Source: Nephromyces sp. MM_2019 | Lineage: Eukaryota > Apicomplexa > Aconoidasida > Nephromycida | Direction: 5' to 3' | DNA length: 27,117 bases | NCBI GenBank assembly: GCA_015657535.1 | Contig: JADHZB010000754.1 | Span: 1-27,117 of the forward strand | Shown here: positions 11,899 through 23,557 of the stretch, piece after piece | Position numbering within the stretch: the first letter of the stretch is position 1 | Layout: every line of letters begins with the position of its first letter | Notes under the pieces: model-generated | Told to the model about the DNA's origin: nothing | Databases searched by the model: none | What the model saw: only the letters and a program-made list of their open reading frames with translations | Made by a program: the position numbers and the translations under genes

Positions 11899-14800
11899 TT
11901 AGTTAGTTTTAGCTTGTTCGACTTCGTCATCTTCATGATCTTCATCATCTTCTAAATCATCATGTTCATTTACTTTTAAGTCGAGCATTCTTCTAATATC
12001 TGTGCTATATTGTAGGATTACAAATATACAAACAAAACCAGCAATCCCACCAACTGAAATTGATAAAACAACAGGAATCCAATTCAATGATTGCTTGAAC
12101 TCTTCAGACGCTAAATAGATATCAAGGAATTAGGAAACAAAAATAAATGTAAAAGTGTTGTGACCTTTGAGAATTTGTAAAAAACATGGAAAAGTATTTG
12201 ATTTTTCAATTTTTTTAACACTTTTAAACAATATGGATACATGATATAACCCTTTTAATTTTCACAGGTGCATCAAAATAATAAATAAGCACAAACATAA
12301 ATACCCAATTCCTCAAATTACACAATTATATATAAACAGGCCACAAATGTCTGTATGTATACATACTACTTACTCGTGCAAAACATATACACATTATTCT
12401 TTTCACAGCCATATTGCTCTGATAGTGGATCAGGTGGTTTGTTGTAAGGCAAAAACTGTTTAACTGCGCACGAAAATGTTTGAAAATTTTCGGCATAAAT
12501 AACACGATGTGGATTTTGGACACAAAAGTAGTCGAATTCTGATTTCCAAGAACTTTCTGAGTTTAGCACTTGATCAAGTGTGCAAGCTTTACTTAATTGT
12601 CCACAACTACAGGATTGATTCTGGGTTAAACAAACACGTATGTAAAGGTAAATGTCTTTTATGTTATTAGATTGATTTCTTTTATTAATTCATAAATCCC
12701 TTTTCAATCTTTTATCATAGCATAAATAAATGAATTTTGATAATATTTTCTATGTGTATAAATGAGATGCTTAACTGAGTGGAGCTCTACATATCTTGAA
12801 TTATTAATATTTTAAATTATAAATACAATCATCTTATAGGCAATTCTCTCAAGATTAGTAAACATCTTTACATAAATTTCCAATGAAATGAGTCTTGCAT
12901 ATATACAATTTTTAAAATATATAATACAACATAAGCATACATATTACAAACACTCTATAATCCTATGACTAAAGAGTTAAACACTTGTGTTACGTTTGAA
13001 TCCTTACATCACTGTCATAGAAATTAGTAATGCCAAGGCTTTTTGTTGTTCTAATTACACAGTTTTGGTCATTGTCTTGTTTGTTCCCTAAGCTAATGAA
13101 AGATTTGCTTTCATTTTTTAAATTTAAAGGGATTATTGTTGGCTTTGCCTTGGAGATTTCATCACCTAGAATATAAAATATTTTGTTGGATATTTGAAAA
13201 TTTCCTATTTAAAATATTGGTAGAAAATAAAACAAGAAATGCACATTTTATACTTTCAAATTACACAGCTACATACAATGAGTGTGTACAATGGGTGCTT
13301 AGCTTTGAGCTAATGTGTAGATATATTTCCTAATGTGTGACGTATAATTTGAACTCACTACAAGGACTAATCCAATTACAAATTTCAGTTTCCTCAGTAC
13401 CTACAAGCAAAACAAGTGCAATTGTACGTTTGAGTTACATATAGCCATATATAAACTTTCCATAAAAGCTATAAGGCTAATGAAAGCCTGCTAATAAAGT
13501 GGTTGTGTTCATTACTTTCATTCCCTTGGTCATGACAATGCTGTCCTTGGAATAAGCTTGCGCTTAAAATTTTCCTATTTCTTTTTCTAAGTGAGTCTTG
13601 CTTATAGCTTAGGCAGCTGATAAACAGGATTTTATTTGAATTGAAATATCATCTTTAACACACATAGAACCTCAGATACACACAGGCACTATCTGAGATT
13701 ACTTTTGATATATATCCGAATTCACATTCACACAAAAGCGTACCTTTTGCTACACTTGGTCCACTCGGACCATTCTGAATACTCACAATTTTTCGATGGA
13801 TCTACACAAATCAGAATTGTGTAGGATTTTGTAAAAGCATATACTTAAGGGGGGTTAGTGCACACAAAAAAACATATCGATCATTTCTTACATTTGCAAA
13901 ACATGAGTCCTCTTCCATATAATTCAACTGAAAACAAACATGTTTAATCAAACATGGCTATTTAGTAAGTAATTCATAGCTTATACTTTATGCAAGCGAG
14001 CATTTATATATGTTATCTATTCACATATGTTACACTCTAGTCACACAAACACAAACTAGTACACTCTAATCATAATATTATACTATACCTAGCACACATA
14101 AAAACACAAGCTACAATTTTCAGCTACACATTTCAGAGACCTTTTACTAGTGAACATTTGGATATATCTGGATATGATTTATCTCCCTCAATTGATTTCA
14201 AAATTTCCATTTCACAATTTTGACTTTGTTGATTTGTTCTACAACTTTTATCCAACTTTTGACACAGCTTTTTACATTTTTCTGTTTCTTCTAATTGCTT
14301 TGAATGTGCATAACTATTATCACAATTGTATGAGTACACTTCTGAAACAAAAAAAATAGTGTCATATAAGATTAGTTTCGACTATATATGCAAATTAAAT
14401 TCAGTTCAATTTTGTTTTGTGTAATAAGCTCAACACATAATGCTTTTGTAGCAAATTCAACACATATGTATAATAACTTTACCACTTGTATATTATATTC
14501 AAAGTAAGTATGCAAAAATGAATTGTTATATGTGTACATGAACTAAATTTGTAATAGCTGAGATGAATTTCTTCTTAAAGTTTAAACAAATCCTAATTAA
14601 AAATTGAATCAAATTTAATCTACCCTATAATTGGAAGCACAGAAACATACTTGGTAAAAATTGGTGGAAGTCTTTAACATTCCCTGTTCCTGTTTGGCAA
14701 AAACTCGATAACTCCTGTTGGTCTTTGAATTTACTGTAGGTGAAATTCCCAAATTTGATTGGGCAATGGACTCTCCCAAAATTTGAGGTTGAAAAAAAAG

Positions 14801-17722
14801 TATTCGAGTCCGGCTTATCAGAGTGGGCTGGATCAATGGCCAGAAGTGGCTTAGAGTACTTACAGATTTCGCTAGCTTTAACATATGAGATCCAAAACTC
14901 ATAAGAATTGTAAACTTCCTCAGCCGTACAAGGAACTGCCTCTGGGTCTGCACACAAACATGCTCCAGGAAAGCTTGTAGTGTTTGGGTTTAGCCAGATG
15001 TTCGGATAACTTAAATGATTCTGGCGTCTCGTATTACTTAAGAAGCATTTTGGTTGATTTTCTCGAACTGTGTGAGTATATATAAACATTAATTTCAATA
15101 AATTTGAGATGTGTCACTATTTCTTATTCCGAAATGGAGATAATTTAAAAATTAATTTTGAAGCTTCTCAAGTAATTTGCATAGTTCTATATCATTATTA
15201 TAAATTTACTCACAAATTTCACAGCGTATTTATTTTTCAAATGTGTTTCTTAATTTTATAAATGTACTCAATTATATACATGTTTATGCCATTTTACTTG
15301 GTTTAGTTAAGTGACACTCCTTGCCAAATGATTTATCCGGGTTGTTATTAAGATTTTCTTCAAAGCACTTTAATAAGGTTTGATTAGTTTTTAGGCAATC
15401 TGATTTTATGCTATTACACTGTTTTTCGCATTTTGAAGTCTCTTCAATTGTACCGAATAATGACTTGATTGTAGAGCAATCTAAAAATAAATAAAGTTAA
15501 CAAAACATCCATGTTTTAAATGTGTAGATATTATATGGCTGTATAATCTAAAATCGTATAATTAATGAAGTGAATCGAAATGCATGTTAAATGAAAGCTA
15601 TGCCGTGTATAACACAATGCATCTTTAATTTAAGTTTCTGCGTCTAAATACTTTATATTTTATGTGATTTATGTCGAATATACATATCTTGAAGCTTGAA
15701 TGTATTAAATAAACTGCTTTATTTCGAAATATTACCCAGATTTTCTTCCACACATTTTTTGAGCTCCATCTGGCATTCCTTTTTACTATCTCTCGGGTCT
15801 AATTCTAAAGCATTATATATTGATTTCTTAGGAACCATGAACGAAATAAGAATTTTCTATATTAAATTATCTAACCACAAGAAATCTTTCGATCTTTATC
15901 TAATCCAATTTTATAAGCTTGAGGCCTGTGTCCAACTGGAATACAGCTAAAAATATTCATACATGAAATAATAAGTTATATATTAAATCAAATCTTGTCT
16001 AAACTCGAAATTAGATGGAGATAAATTTAATAAGAATTAAAAATTGTACTTACGGAGCATCACAGCTGGACCAGTCAGAAATGATATCACATTTTGATTT
16101 ACTTGATTGATTTTGGATGTAGGATGATGAAGAGATAGATGTCGAACCCTCAACTAAGAAATTAAAGCGCAATTAAATACACATATACAATAAACAATGA
16201 AAAGCAAAATACACAAACATCATTAGCATACACACTTTACATATGCAAAATAATTGAGATATGCAACACATGAAGATGATAAACACAAATTTAAATTACT
16301 TGGGCATGATTGATGATCCTTAACTATGTTTTTACTTGAAGTAGTTTCAAAGGATTTTATTTTCTCAGAAAGATTTGAATTTGCAAGCCAAATTGTTTTA
16401 AAACGAATTTTCTCAGAAGATAGCTTTCCACTAATGTCTTGCACATAGTTTTTTAAACAGTTTGACCAATCACTCCACTCTGATATTAAATTCAATTCAG
16501 TGCAATTTTGAACATTTATGCAGGGTTCTTCTTGCATTGTTTCATTTGCAACGCTGATTAAATTCTTTAAAGCTTGACTGTATAAAATATCTCTAGACCT
16601 TGTTCGAAAAGGTGGTTTTGAGCTACGGTCTACACACAATTTATTACAAGATGACCACTCTTCCCATTCACTATATAAGGTTGATGTTGTTTTAATACTT
16701 GTTTGTGTAGTAGAAGAGGTCAAGGAACTCTCTATAAAAAAAAAGAAATTAGGTGCTTATGAAATAAGTGATGCATGTGACTTGTTTGAATGAGTTTTGG
16801 CTGTGAGTGAGGAGTTTTAGGTGTAATTAGCTGGTGCGCTAGACGTTTTGACAATTTCAAAAAATTTAAAAACATTTTGAAGTGGATTTACCAACTTAGG
16901 ATTCAATGTAATGAAACTCGTTTAATAGTCGAAAATTCCATAAAAATGCATAAATTAATAAGCAATAACTAAATTTCAAAAAATATTTTTTTCAGATTTA
17001 CCTGGACAAAATGCATAACTGAATGGATAAGTCACGAATGTGCTGGCTGTGGAATTACTATTATTTATGGGCTTAGATAGTGGATGTATTTCAGTCCATA
17101 TGATCTTTCCATTTGCTGGCTCCTTACAAATTTGATGTGAATTTGCAGCAAGTTTTCTATTTTTTGCAATTGCAGGAAGCTCTTTTAAATGTAGTTTTTC
17201 ACACAGCACATTTAATTGTTTAGACCACAAAGTTCTATCTTTTTCAACATCATAATTGCTACACAGTTCATGGCCATTCGGACATTTGCAATTTCTAGTT
17301 AATGCATCTCCTTCGAGTTTATATTGGCAATCTATTTCTTCAATTTTTAGAATTCGACATGTTTTTGCTATAGTGTCTGGTGAATACACATATAAACGAT
17401 ATTTTTTCTAACCGATTCCAATGTTATAATTTTCTAGCTAAGAGGTTATTTAAGCTTCTTAATCATACGGCTTATTAATTTTATTAATTGTTGGTATATC
17501 TGAATTACCTTTGCTTGCATGATAATTAAATATATAAAAAATAAATCTATTGATTGGTATTTAGCTATATTGTTTAAAATATTAACACTTAGAGATTTGT
17601 TACTATTTTTAGAATAAATTTAAATTTAACTAACCTGTTCGGTATTGGGATTCACCGGCTCTCACCAAAATTGACATATAAATGAAAAATATGGCAAACG
17701 ATATGGCCCCAGTCAATGCCAT
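11899..17722 (-). CDS. Secreted TSR-domain type I membrane adhesin with repeated Cys-rich modules, about 15 exons
   Basis: Proposed exons, 5' to 3': 17722-17635, 17376-17002, 16731-16300, 16153-16054, 15946-15876, 15804-15736, 15480-15298, 15067-14651, 14341-14148 (or to 14141), 13927-13892, 13801-13754 (or from 13781), 13400-13359, 13165-13008, 12620-12374 and 12110-11899. All but the 13.7-14.1 kb junctions keep phase; total about 880-890 residues. Residues 1-22 form a hydrophobic signal peptide. TSR motifs with the W-x-x-W-x-x-C signature include YSEWEEWSSC, ISEWSDWSNC, ISDWSSC and YSEWSEWTKC. A Cys/Trp module appears in the exons at 17376, 15067 and 12620; a C-x3-C-x6-C module in those at 15480 and 14341. 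The last exon has a transmembrane helix with GGIAG, a small-residue patch of the kind rhomboid proteases cut, then a tail of about 36 residues full of Asp/Glu and without Trp. This fits a TRAP-like micronemal or surface adhesin for attachment or motility; the missing Trp argues against a classic motor-linked tail. Confidence 0.85.
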
Positions 17723-20700
17723 GTGGGTGACAGTGGGTGGCTATACAATTTTACATCGATTAAACCCATGCTTGAACCTTTTATGTAAGTGAAATATTAC
17801 TAGTAGAAATATTCTAAGCCAGCAGACTTAGGGTTTATAACTTGCAAGTGCTGTTTTTTGCTACAAATTATTATCATTTAAATAAAGTAAATTGTATAAT
17901 TGATTTTAATTAATGTCAGTGAGGATTAAAATTTTCAACTTGCACCTCTTTTGGCATAGGCTGTCACAAAAATGCAAAAGTGAGCATGTGATAAAGGTGT
18001 GCACATTTAATAGGGAGAGCTATCAAATAAAATTTACACTTTAAATGTACAAATCAATAGTTTATAATTATATGTTTAAAGTATATAAGCAAGGCTAGAA
18101 AACACATGCCTCAGCTGCATGTCAGTATTAACAAATTAATGCATTCCAAAAACATGGATATTATACTTAAGATTTTAAATAATTTTGAGTTATTTTATAA
18201 TAAGGAGTTTTAAGCCATTTAAGAATGTTGCATTGAAACAGGATTTATATTTAGTTTTAGTGATTTAAACAATATAATAAAATTATATCTGTGAATATTT
18301 CAGATATAAACATTTTCAATGTGTAGAATAAGTTATATTTGTATTGGCTGAACTGTTGTTACTAGAACTATATTACTCAAGGCCATTATTTAATCAACCC
18401 ATGCTTATTGACTACTCGGTGCTTTATGATTCAATTGATGGTTTAATGAGTTAGTTCGCTAATAGACTAATATCTGTTGTATGATTTAAATGACTCATCT
18501 TGTTAAACTTTAAAATGTTAGCTTTGTTTTCTACATTCTATTACATAATTGAGAATTAACAATTTAATACATGTAATTCATATATAATTTACTATAAGCC
18601 TGTATAATTTTATATGCTACTTTTATGGCTTATGTAGAAAAAATGTCAACTTGTATATATTTCACATGGACTGTTACTAATTTATATATAAAGTGGCACA
18701 TAAATATTGTAATTAACAGGCTTGAATAATACAAAATCTAATTGAACTTATCAAGTAATCACATTAAGAAGTTCCTTGTGGTGTATAACTTTATTATTCT
18801 TTTATGCTACGTAGTTTTACATATTAGTATACATTTATATATTGTCAAGAAATTTTATGTCCTAATTTTAAGTATTGGGTGCTTATTATTTAATAAAATT
18901 GGGGTTATAATCATTAAATTTGGATTCTTTTATTGTTTACAGTGATTACAGCATCCTAATTCACACATAAAACATTATGTAAAAAATTAATTTGTAGATT
19001 TATTTTAAGTTAATTCAATGGTTTTGTTATTTAATAAAATGTCTGCCAAAGTATTTATGGAAAGTGTAAATTATTTTATATATCGTTTTTATGTGAAAAT
19101 TTTGTATCATTGAAGAGGTAAGTATGTATAATTAAGCCAAAAAATTGCTCAGTATAAGAATTTTTGAGTATGAAAATTTCTGAGCAATAGTAACTATTTG
19201 CAGGATGCAATGAAATCTCTAAGGCTGCCTAAATTTGAAAAGTTAATATAAATTACTAGAAATGATAACATATAATGAATGAATTAACTATTGATATATA
19301 TATATATATATCAACAAACCAAAGAGGTCTCCTTATAAGGTTTACAGATAAACTTTATTATCCAATTTGGAAGTCAATCCTTAGGTTTAGATATTTGATT
19401 TAACTAGGGATTATAAATATAATTGACAAAAGTGTAATTTGAATTTTTTATAAGTATCTTAGAAAATATAAATAGTAGTTTTATTGATAAATGAAAGCAT
19501 AAACAGTTGATTGATTCAACTTTGAGGTTGCATTTTTTAATTGTTAAATGCTATAACTTGATTTTTTCATATGTTGTAATTGGCCTCATATTCCCTTCTA
19601 TTACATTTTAAAAGGAAACTTTGCTTGCTAAACAACTTCCAATTGAAAATGTTTAAGATGGTATGTATTACTATCAGCTTGTTATTGTTATTTTTTTGAA
19701 TTTCATTTGATAGCTCATGTTATTAAGATTATTAAGTTATTGTTATATAAAGCAATAAAGAATTTATAATCTTTTAAATTAGGTTATTGTCATTTATGTT
19801 ATCTGAAAACACTTTCCCATTGATTAAGTAATTGAAATAGCAAAAGTAACTTATGTGCAATATTAATAAATGTTCTTTTTATATTTTCCTTTATTATATA
19901 TGTTGCTAGATGTGCCTATACCTTAAATAAAGCATTTCAATAATATGGCAAGTATGTAATATATGATTGTGGGCTTCATAGTTGTTCCATGCAATTAAAT
20001 TAAATATTAGTTTTGGGTAGTTAGGTTGCAAAAGAATAGCTTAAAAATATCTTATATATATATATATATTTAGTAGCTCTTAATAAATTCTGTTATTTAG
20101 GGGAAAGTTACCTGAGGAAATTGTTTCGTTTCATCTCTTGTTTTTGTTTGAGAACTATAAGTTGTTATTACTATCCAAGCAAGGAAATGCACGAATTCAT
20201 AAGAGTATATGAGCTTCTCCATTGATGTAATTTCTTTTGTAATCATTTGTGTTTTGTATTCGTTTATGTTTTGTATTCATTTGGGTATTGTTTTCAGAAA
20301 AGGCACTTTAAAAACGTAATAAGCTTGTATATAATTATATATATATTATTTATATGTTTTCCACGACCCTCTTATCTGCGAAACGTTTGTGTAAATGAGA
20401 TTATATGATTCTTGAAATATCAACATTCCCGTTAAAACCATGGTTTGAAATGTAAAATAACTAACATTCTAAAATGAATGTGATATTAACAATAATCTAA
20501 AATTTGCAACTAGCCACCGCTCGAAACTTAGTTTTGTATTTAAACCCACTTTTCATGTTACGCAAGAGTGAAAATGAGCTATGGCATGATACTAAGTTAC
20601 ATTTGTAAATTTGATATTGTAAAATTTCTAGAGTCTAGCATTTATAAATGATTATTTCTACATGAATTACATCATTACATCATGATTTAGAAAATTAGAC

Positions 20701-21166
20701 ACTCAGCACATTTCTCATTTCAACAACTAGACCTTATGATATTGAGCTAAATCAGAGATTTTGGAGTTCTAGGACATCAGAGAAACTCATTTATTCGGTG
20801 CTCAGGCAATTCCTAATTAAAAATGAGCTAATTTATCATAGTAAGCGGTGTTTAATAAACTGACCCGATAGAACAACAATTCTTAAACCAGATAATGATG
20901 TGTTGAGTTGTTAATACTAAGATACAACTTAGCCTTAGATTCCGCATACTATGACAAAAGTTAACAAGTAACCTTTTGAGGTAGGTAGGGTCTGATACTG
21001 CCTTGAAATATAAACATTCTTGTAAAGGACAGAAAATTTAATATACAACATTACTAATTTAATCAATGTCATATATATATCTAGATGAAGTTGAATCAAT
21101 TTTTCAAGTCACAAGATTACTTCAGATACACTTTATGAACAACTTTCTTGTACTAAAGCCGTTCTC
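17723..21166. other. Divergent intergenic region
   Basis: This 3.4 kb region lies between two genes transcribed away from each other, so both promoters should be inside it. It is AT-rich with frequent stops in all frames and no strong CA or TG bias compared with the flanks. A frame around 18742-18945 would give a hydrophobic peptide, but it is typical AT-rich noise and has no family signature. I found no exon chain, tRNA or other RNA gene that I could defend. Confidence 0.6.
19296..19312. repeat. (TA)n microsatellite
   Basis: A short alternating TA run in the divergent intergenic region. Confidence 0.75.
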
Positions 21167-23286
21167 ATGAATATTGAAACTGAGATCTGCAGAGAAGTAA
21201 CCACAACACCACAGTCGGACAATCAAAGTGTGGATTATCCTATTTTCGATGAAGATGTGGTTGACGGATGCAGGCTGGCAGACATTTTATTTTCTTATAA
21301 CCTCCACTCGGAATTCACCCCAGGTAATTGACATTTTGCTATTTATATATATACCCAATTCTAACACACCTACTATGATAATACTCATAAAGATGAACTT
21401 TATGAATTTTTCGAATTTGTATACACCATAGCTGAAGTTTTACTTCTAATTTTAATATTAAAGGATGTTTGCTTCGATTAATATAGTGAATGTTGTTTGA
21501 AATTACTGCAGAGGGTGGACCTGATAGTAGACCCTTTTCATTGAGCGGTTTCAATGAACCCAAGAAAGGTATATGGAAGTAAGTCAGAATTACAAACAAT
21601 ATATTACTCTTGAAATCACATATATGACTAAAATAATCGTTTTGGAATTCGTATGGTGTTATTAAAGACTAAACAATTCTCTAATATTTATACCCATAAA
21701 ATCAAGTTTGACACACTTACTCCATCACCTTTGACAATTCATACACATCTCATCCATTGATACTAGAGTGTATTTACTCAAATAATATGATTTGATTTTC
21801 ATTTCTTAATTTGTGCCACTTACTCATCACAATCATCATCTACACTTGCACTATAAATCTATTTATTTATAGTTAATATCCTCACTATATGTTGTCACTA
21901 ATAGGCTACACTCTCACTATACAACAAACGATAGCTAACACAACCATAATGTTTAATCTTTTATACTCTGCACACTTTTTATGACACATAGACTCCTCAT
22001 ATATAATCTTTTACACTCCCATTTCTTGTTAAATATGACTATATACATATCAGATCCTTATATAGTCACTAATTATCTACACTCTATATATATAAAGATA
22101 TATTTGCATATATATACAACTTTTTTATCAGGAGAGGCAGGGGGGATTTACTTCAGGCTATGGGTGCAAACCCACAGAATGACTATAGAAAGAAGGCGTA
22201 TGTTGGAATAAAAAACCTAGGTGCAACTTGTTATATGAATACCTATTTACAATGCCTCTTTATGAACCCAGATTTTCGTCAAGCGCTCTATCAATTACCA
22301 GACTATATAATTAATAAGGCACCAAAGAATTATGATAACAAATCACTACAGGAAACCAATTCAGCTCAAACAACAACTTTCAAGAAGAATATAATAAAAT
22401 CCGATAATTCATCTGCACACACTCCATGTGGAATTCATAGATGTTATGATGTAGATACAGAGGAAAAACAAACTTTCCAAGATACGCACGATGAGCCAAA
22501 TTTGATCAAGGAGTTACAAATATGCTTCGCACTTATGCAAGAAAGTCAACAGGCCTATATTGATCCTATTAGGCTTGCAGAGGTAAGAGAGTGAATATTG
22601 AACACGTAAAGAAATTTCTTTTAAATAGATTGAAAATGTGTGTAACATGATAAGCCTCAGTGTGAATAGAAACCTTTAGTAAAATTTCTTAATCCACATT
22701 AATAACATACCCAACATTTCAATTGTTTCAGGAGTGTACATACACTTTTGAGATTCTCTTCTTTTCTTAATTGTATTTATCTAATCCCCTCACCTAGAAA
22801 ATATTTACATAACATGACACCTTAGATTTGTCTTACACATCAAATATTACACTGAGAGTTCATATATCTTACATATACACCATATAGGCACTCACATTTA
22901 TATAATATTTATTTTAATTTTTATATAATTTAGATTTCATACACACATGTACACACACATGTACACAGACATATACACAAACATGTACACAAACATGTAC
23001 ACACACATGTATATATACACACACACATACATACACATACACACACACACACAGCAACTCTCTGATGATTTATGTAACCCTGAAGATGCTTCTGAATTTT
23101 GTTATCATTTACTTAATGAATTGGAAGAGCAAATGGGTGGGAGAGAGTCGGCCGACAATTTCATTCCCCTCATTTTTGAAGGGAAAACACAACAAATTTT
23201 AACATGTGATGTGTGTGGACATATGAGTAGAACTGAAGAAGTATTTCATCAATTATCTTGCCATGTAAGTTTATATCTAATACATT

Positions 23287-23324
<38 letters not shown>

Positions 23325-23520
23325 CGCACACACACACATGCACACACACTCGCACATGCACACACACACACACGCACATGCACACACACACACACGCACA
23401 TGCACACACACACACACACACATGCACACACACACACACATGCACACACACACTCAGACACACACACAAACAATTTTAAGAAAATAATTATACATCTCTA
23501 CACACATCTCTACACACATG

Positions 23521-23557
<37 letters not shown>

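Noticed and set aside
13892..14148. A single confident exon model for the middle of the TSR gene
   Set aside because: Two models fit: a phase-1 path (exon to 14141, then from 13801) that keeps the Cys before YSEWSEW, and a phase-0 path (exon to 14148, then from 13781) that keeps a Cys-Phe motif seen in an earlier exon. The sequence alone does not decide, so both are noted.
18742..18945. Hydrophobic open frame that could be a small membrane protein
   Set aside because: Phe/Ile/Leu/Tyr-rich frames arise readily in AT-rich DNA; it lacks a convincing start context, partners or similarity.
20460..21000. Slightly GC-richer stretch with C/D-box-like words that might be a small nucleolar RNA
   Set aside because: The boxes are imperfect, there is no terminal stem, and such short words are expected by chance.
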